A DNA stretch of 5,757 nt, from assembly GCA_964627045.1 (NCBI GenBank), contig CAZVIK010000234.1:1-5757 (forward strand), written 5' to 3'. The notes beneath the pieces are model-generated. The model was not told where the DNA came from. It worked only from the letters and a program-made list of their open reading frames with translations, and did no database searches. Each line of letters starts with the position of its first letter. Position 1 is the first letter of the stretch. Below, piece after piece: positions 5,691 to 5,757 of the stretch. Source of the DNA: CAZVIK01 sp964627045. GTDB taxonomy: Bacteria > Acidobacteriota > Terriglobia > Bryobacterales > Bryobacteraceae. Both the position numbers and the translations under genes were made by a program.

Positions 5691-5757
5691 TCAGGCAAGC
5701 GTCTTTCTGAATCTCCTGGTCGCCAGCCAGAGTGTGAGCCTTCCCATCACAAGCAGC
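5691..5757 (-). CDS. C-terminal end of a membrane protein, probably an ABC-2-type permease (5' part outside window)
   Basis: Only the last 21 codons and TGA are inside the window. They read as a hydrophobic stretch followed by a basic tail (LTLWLATRRFRKTLA at the end). This pattern, a final membrane helix then R-R-F-R-K-x-L, is common at the C-terminus of ABC-2 transporter permeases. The short gap (20 nt) to the TolC-family gene supports a shared export operon. The evidence is thin because so little of the protein is present. Confidence 0.5.
   Translation of the reverse strand, partial: LLVMGRLTLWLATRRFRKTLA

Noticed and set aside
1..5757. CRISPR array, riboswitch or rRNA
   Set aside because: No regularly spaced repeats, conserved aptamer folds or rRNA segments were recognised; the only structured RNA is the tRNA half.

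Overview
The window is GC-rich DNA from a Gram-negative bacterium. Supporting signs are a TolC-type outer-membrane channel, two Sec signal peptides, clear GGAGG-type ribosome binding sites, and a tRNA fragment with a genome-encoded CCA end. The phylum cannot be fixed from the sequence. The mix of a cobalamin-type radical SAM enzyme, a secreted fasciclin protein and ISL3-like debris would fit a soil or sediment lineage of deltaproteobacterial, Methylomirabilota or acidobacterial type, but that is only a guess.

Left part (1-3119, minus strand): three genes that read as one operon, in the order regulator (3119-2511), radical SAM enzyme (2452-761), methyltransferase (764 to beyond position 1). 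The regulator joins an XRE helix-turn-helix to a cupin with an intact metal-binding motif. The second gene is a B12-binding-type radical SAM protein with a C-P-N-G-C-D-F-C cluster motif. The third gene overlaps the second by 4 bp (ATGA). It belongs to the cyclopropane-synthase/coclaurine N-methyltransferase family, with residues pointing to the N-methyltransferase-like branch. A radical SAM enzyme tied to a small-molecule or lipid methyltransferase under its own ligand-sensing regulator suggests a compact modification pathway whose substrate cannot be read from the sequence. This is the best candidate here for an undescribed system.

Middle (3120-4338): a 162-bp, comparatively AT-rich divergent intergenic region, then a plus-strand gene for a secreted single-domain fasciclin (FAS1) protein (3282-3791). 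About 550 bp without an intact gene follow. They hold three consecutive inverted repeats, one of them a perfect 28-bp palindrome. Next come the C-terminal remnant of an ISL3-family transposase, the 3' half of an initiator tRNA on the minus strand, and a short stretch carrying repeated CCAAAGG heptamers. This has the look of a recombination scar: a tRNA-derived attachment site plus insertion-sequence debris.

Right part (4339-5757, minus strand): a complete TolC-family outer-membrane efflux protein. It is preceded by the last 21 codons of another gene that looks like an ABC-2-type permease, so this is the end of an export operon that begins outside the window.
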